The notes beneath the pieces were generated by a model, which had not been told where the DNA came from, did not search any database, and was given only the letters and a program-made list of their open reading frames with translations. This document shows, one piece after another, positions 6,211 to 8,108 of a stretch of DNA of 8,108 bases (the stretch's first letter is position 1; the number at the start of each line of letters is the position of its first letter). Made by a program: the position numbers and the translations under genes. The stretch is taken from contig CAJTLE010000126.1 in the NCBI GenBank assembly GCA_910577085.1, forward strand, positions 1 to 8,108, read 5' to 3'. The DNA is from an uncultured Allobaculum sp. Its GTDB lineage: Bacteria > Bacillota_I > Bacilli_A > Erysipelotrichales > Erysipelotrichaceae.

Positions 6211-7404
6211 TCAGAGGAAATTTTCAGACGAATCTGCTTTTGAAGATCCGTCTGGATCCTGGACAGATTGGATGGCTCCCTTTTTCATCTCGTTGAGCAT
6301 GACGGCGCATTCTACCCAGTCTGCCAGTCGTTTCGTATTGCCCGCAAACCAGGAAGGTTTGGAAGAAGTGTCTTGCGGTCTGGCCAGAAGTTGTTCTGTC
6401 ATCGGACGGATATCCGCAAGTGTTCTGGCATAAAGCGCCAGATCATGTTTTTCAAAGAACTCAGCATTGATCGTTTCGCAGCCTGGAATCGGGTTCGCCA
6501 ACAATAAAGGCGTCTTGCAGGCACTGGCTTCGGTAATGGAAAGACCGCCCGGTTTGGTGATGTAGACGGAACAAAGGTGAAGATAGTCAACCATCTGATG
6601 CGTAAAGCCAAGTGGATGAACGTGAGGCAGCTTGGCGCTGGTGATCCGCTCTTCCAGTCCCTGATTGCTTCCGCAAAGGACGAGAGCTTCCAGATCCTCA
6701 CTGCTCTCTAATAACGGTGCCAGCTCTTTTAAAATGTCAGAAATTCCATTGGTTCCCATACTGCCGCCGCCAACCAGAATATAGCGTTTCGAAGGATCCA
6801 GTTCCAGGTTTTGAGCGGCCTGCTGGCGGGTCATTGGTTTTGAAAAGACAGGATTGATTGGAATGCCGGTTGGAATCAACTTATCATATGGCACCCCCTC
6901 GGCATGGAATTCATCAGCCAGTGCCGGATAGGGAAGCGTCATCCAGGTTGTATTGACATCACATTCAAAAGGAATACATGTATAGTCAGTCGGCACCATG
7001 ATCGATGGCGGTGTCTGGTAGCCGCGCTTTTCGAGCCAGGTCAGCATCAGTCCCGGATAAGGCTGGGTACAGATCACGATATCCACCGGGTTTTTCTGCA
7101 TCCATTCATACAGGGCTTTTGCGGCATGCGCCTGAACGGCTAGAACCGGATCAGGAAGCCCGAAGGCTTTTTCGGCCTTCTGGTACAATTCGCCGATTTT
7201 ATAGACATCTCCAAACAAAGCAGGAGAAAAACGAACCAGGTTGACATAGTTCTCCCCAACCAGATCTGCTGTTTTTTGCGAGAGCAGGGTGTAGGGATCA
7301 AAGAAATGTGTTTTCCAGTCGAGAAGATTGAGCCCATCGGTAATGGCCTGGCCAGCTGCGTTATGACCGCCGCCAGTTGAACACGAAAGAATCAGTGCTT
7401 CCAT
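6211..7404 (-). CDS. GT28-type glycosyltransferase, UgtP/MGDG-synthase-like (diacylglycerol glycosyltransferase)
   Basis: This 397-residue protein has the layout of the MGDG synthase / processive diacylglycerol glucosyltransferase group: an N-terminal acceptor domain, then a GT28 nucleotide-sugar domain. It would transfer a sugar from a UDP-sugar to diacylglycerol on the inner face of the membrane. Seen: TGGGHNAAG at residues 10-18 (GGGH at 11-14, a hallmark), PTDYTCIPF at about 138-146, TGIPINPVF at 179-187 at the domain junction, GGGSMG at 212-217, LGFTHQMVDYL at about 265-275, and the donor site KPGGLSITEA at 284-293 followed by NPIPGCETINAEFF at 304-317. The sugar and acceptor are inferred from family. 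The last 25 residues are polar and non-conserved in character. ATG 7404 has GGAGGT 9 bases upstream, inside the end of plsY, implying translational coupling. No transmembrane helix, as expected for a peripheral enzyme. Confidence 0.88.
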   Translation of the reverse strand: MEALILSCSTGGGHNAAGQAITDGLNLLDWKTHFFDPYTLLSQKTADLVGENYVNLVRFSPALFGDVYKIGELYQKAEKAFGLPDPVLAVQAHAAKALYEWMQKNPVDIVICTQPYPGLMLTWLEKRGYQTPPSIMVPTDYTCIPFECDVNTTWMTLPYPALADEFHAEGVPYDKLIPTGIPINPVFSKPMTRQQAAQNLELDPSKRYILVGGGSMGTNGISDILKELAPLLESSEDLEALVLCGSNQGLEERITSAKLPHVHPLGFTHQMVDYLHLCSVYITKPGGLSITEASACKTPLLLANPIPGCETINAEFFEKHDLALYARTLADIRPMTEQLLARPQDTSSKPSWFAGNTKRLADWVECAVMLNEMKKGAIQSVQDPDGSSKADSSENFL

Positions 7405-7995
7405 ACGAGTTTTACCTCCAGTCGATCTTTGACTTCTTTAGAGAGAGCCATCCGACATACCACCACAACGGAAATCAATACCAGCCCATATTGGATATAG
7501 GAGTCTATCGGTTCCAGAAAACTGATGGCTGGAAAAAGCAGATAGACAAGAATCGTCAGATAGTAGTTCGGAGAAACTAGGATGATGCATTTGAAAAGCA
7601 GAAACAGAACCGCAAAGGTGCCCAGCGGCCAGAAACCAAGCCCGCCGGCCCATAAAGCGGCCAGCACCCCAAAAGTGGTTGTGATCCCTTTGCCGCCGCG
7701 AAAATGCGTAAAAATCGAAAAGTCGTGCCCCAGGATCGGAGCAGCCATCACCAGCCCGAGTCCATAATTTAAAGGATCAAGGCTTTGAAGCAGATAGAGC
7801 CAGACGGGAAGGAAACCTTTGGCAAGATCGCCGATCAGAACAAAGACACCTGCCTGAAAGCCGCCATAGTGAAAGGCATCAAACACACCGGGATTGTGAT
7901 CGGCAGCCTCGGCGGCCAGATCGCGGTGGACAAAAAAACGGCCGTAGAGATCGAAAAACAGAATACTGCCGCAAAGATAGCCAAAAAGACGCCAT
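7392..7995 (-). CDS. plsY: Glycerol-3-phosphate acyltransferase PlsY (5' end irregular)
   Basis: PlsY is the membrane enzyme that transfers an acyl group from acyl-phosphate to glycerol 3-phosphate, making lysophosphatidate. The frame carries the family pattern: GYLCGSILF (7982-7956), then a D-x-N-P-G loop (DHNPGVFDAF) where many members have GSGN, GHDFSIF-HFRGGKGITT in the middle (the conserved HxFxxxxGGKG-type motif), and several hydrophobic segments. From GYLCGS to the stop there are 196 residues, so the true N-terminus should lie only a few residues upstream. No ATG, GTG or TTG occurs in frame between a TGA (8057-8055) and GYLCGS; the first GTG, at 7886, would remove the first membrane segment. 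ATG 7995 becomes in frame if one T of the T5 tract (7987-7983) is removed, giving a 200-residue protein, and I annotate to that point. The gene overlaps the glycosyltransferase by 13 bases. Confidence 0.82.
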
Positions 7996-8069
7996 GGCCT
8001 TCGGCCACATGCCGCAATGAAAATGGGTGAATCGAACTCAATAAAGGACTCAGTTCATAAGATATATCC

Positions 8070-8097
8070 ATTACAATTAATCTGTAAGAGGAGTTAA
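8070..8097 (-). promoter_or_regulatory. plsY: Candidate plsY promoter
   Basis: On the minus strand TTAACT (8097-8092) and TGTAAT (8075-8070, five of six positions) are separated by 16 bases. On the + strand an overlapping TACAAT (8072-8077) could be the -10 of the divergent gene at 8101. This makes a compact back-to-back arrangement, but both assignments rest on hexamers alone. Confidence 0.3.
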
Positions 8098-8100
8098 TAA

Positions 8101-8108
8101 GTGCGTTT
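8101..8108 (+). CDS. 5' end of a divergent gene, cut by the window edge
   Basis: GTG at 8101 follows AAGAGGAG (8086-8093) at a 7-base spacing, an excellent ribosome site, so a gene very probably begins here. Only three codons (the third incomplete) are visible and the product cannot be identified. In many Firmicutes the gene divergent from plsY is parE (topoisomerase IV); that neighbourhood rule is the only hint. Confidence 0.5.

Noticed and set aside
7835..8071. Reverse-strand 78-codon frame with ATG at 8071 as the start of plsY
   Set aside because: It is out of frame with the PlsY motifs, its N-terminus is not the expected short membrane lead-in, and the candidate promoter would start transcription downstream of it.
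1..8108. CRISPR array, tRNA or rRNA genes, intact insertion sequence
   Set aside because: No regularly spaced repeats, no tRNA-like cloverleaf or rRNA sequence, and no transposase with paired terminal repeats was seen.

Overview
The window looks like a low-to-moderate GC Firmicutes chromosome. The divergent cores of the proteins (transketolase, a PlsY variant with a D-x-N-P-G loop, a UgtP/MGDG-synthase-type glycosyltransferase), strong AGGAG-type ribosome sites and ordinary hairpin/T-tract terminators fit an Erysipelotrichaceae-like gut bacterium. That taxonomic placement is inference.

Layout. Positions 1-1890 are an AT-rich accessory segment holding damaged genes, all on the + strand. The first is the C-terminal third of an MmeI-type (type II/IIG) DNA methyltransferase that has lost its N-terminal catalytic part. 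The second is a helical protein with a HEPN-like RNxxxH motif (RNCVEH), split into two frames exactly at an A_AAA_AAG slippery heptamer. This resembles the remains of an anti-phage or restriction locus. A bidirectional terminator (1993-2020) closes it.

Positions 2070-2693 (- strand) encode a histidine-phosphatase / phosphoglycerate-mutase family enzyme, whose ribosome site is abutted by a 61-nt two-part inverted repeat. Positions 2769-3198 hold no intact gene; a coding-like tail (2936-3100) appears to be a decayed reading frame, and 15 bases of it recur in inverted orientation at 84-98.

Positions 3217-5214 (+) encode a complete transketolase. After a 323-base non-coding gap comes a flavin-reductase-like FMN-binding protein (5538-6056), ended by an exceptionally long perfect hairpin terminator (27 bp stem) that separates it from a convergent lipid operon.

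The lipid operon (- strand, 7995 down to 6211) contains plsY and a GT28-type diacylglycerol glycosyltransferase, overlapping by 13 bases. PlsY makes lysophosphatidate, the precursor of diacylglycerol; the glycosyltransferase would consume diacylglycerol, so the pair joins the start and a late branch of membrane lipid synthesis. The 5' end of plsY has no ordinary start codon in frame; a one-base shift in a T5 tract would supply one. At the right edge a divergent + strand gene begins at GTG 8101 behind a good ribosome site; only three codons (the last incomplete) are visible.

I found no tRNA, rRNA, CRISPR array or intact insertion sequence. The most interesting items are the HEPN-like gene with its in-phase slippery site, the decayed methyltransferase beside it, the inverted 15-mer bracketing the segment, the hairpin at the phosphatase start, and the plsY 5' end.
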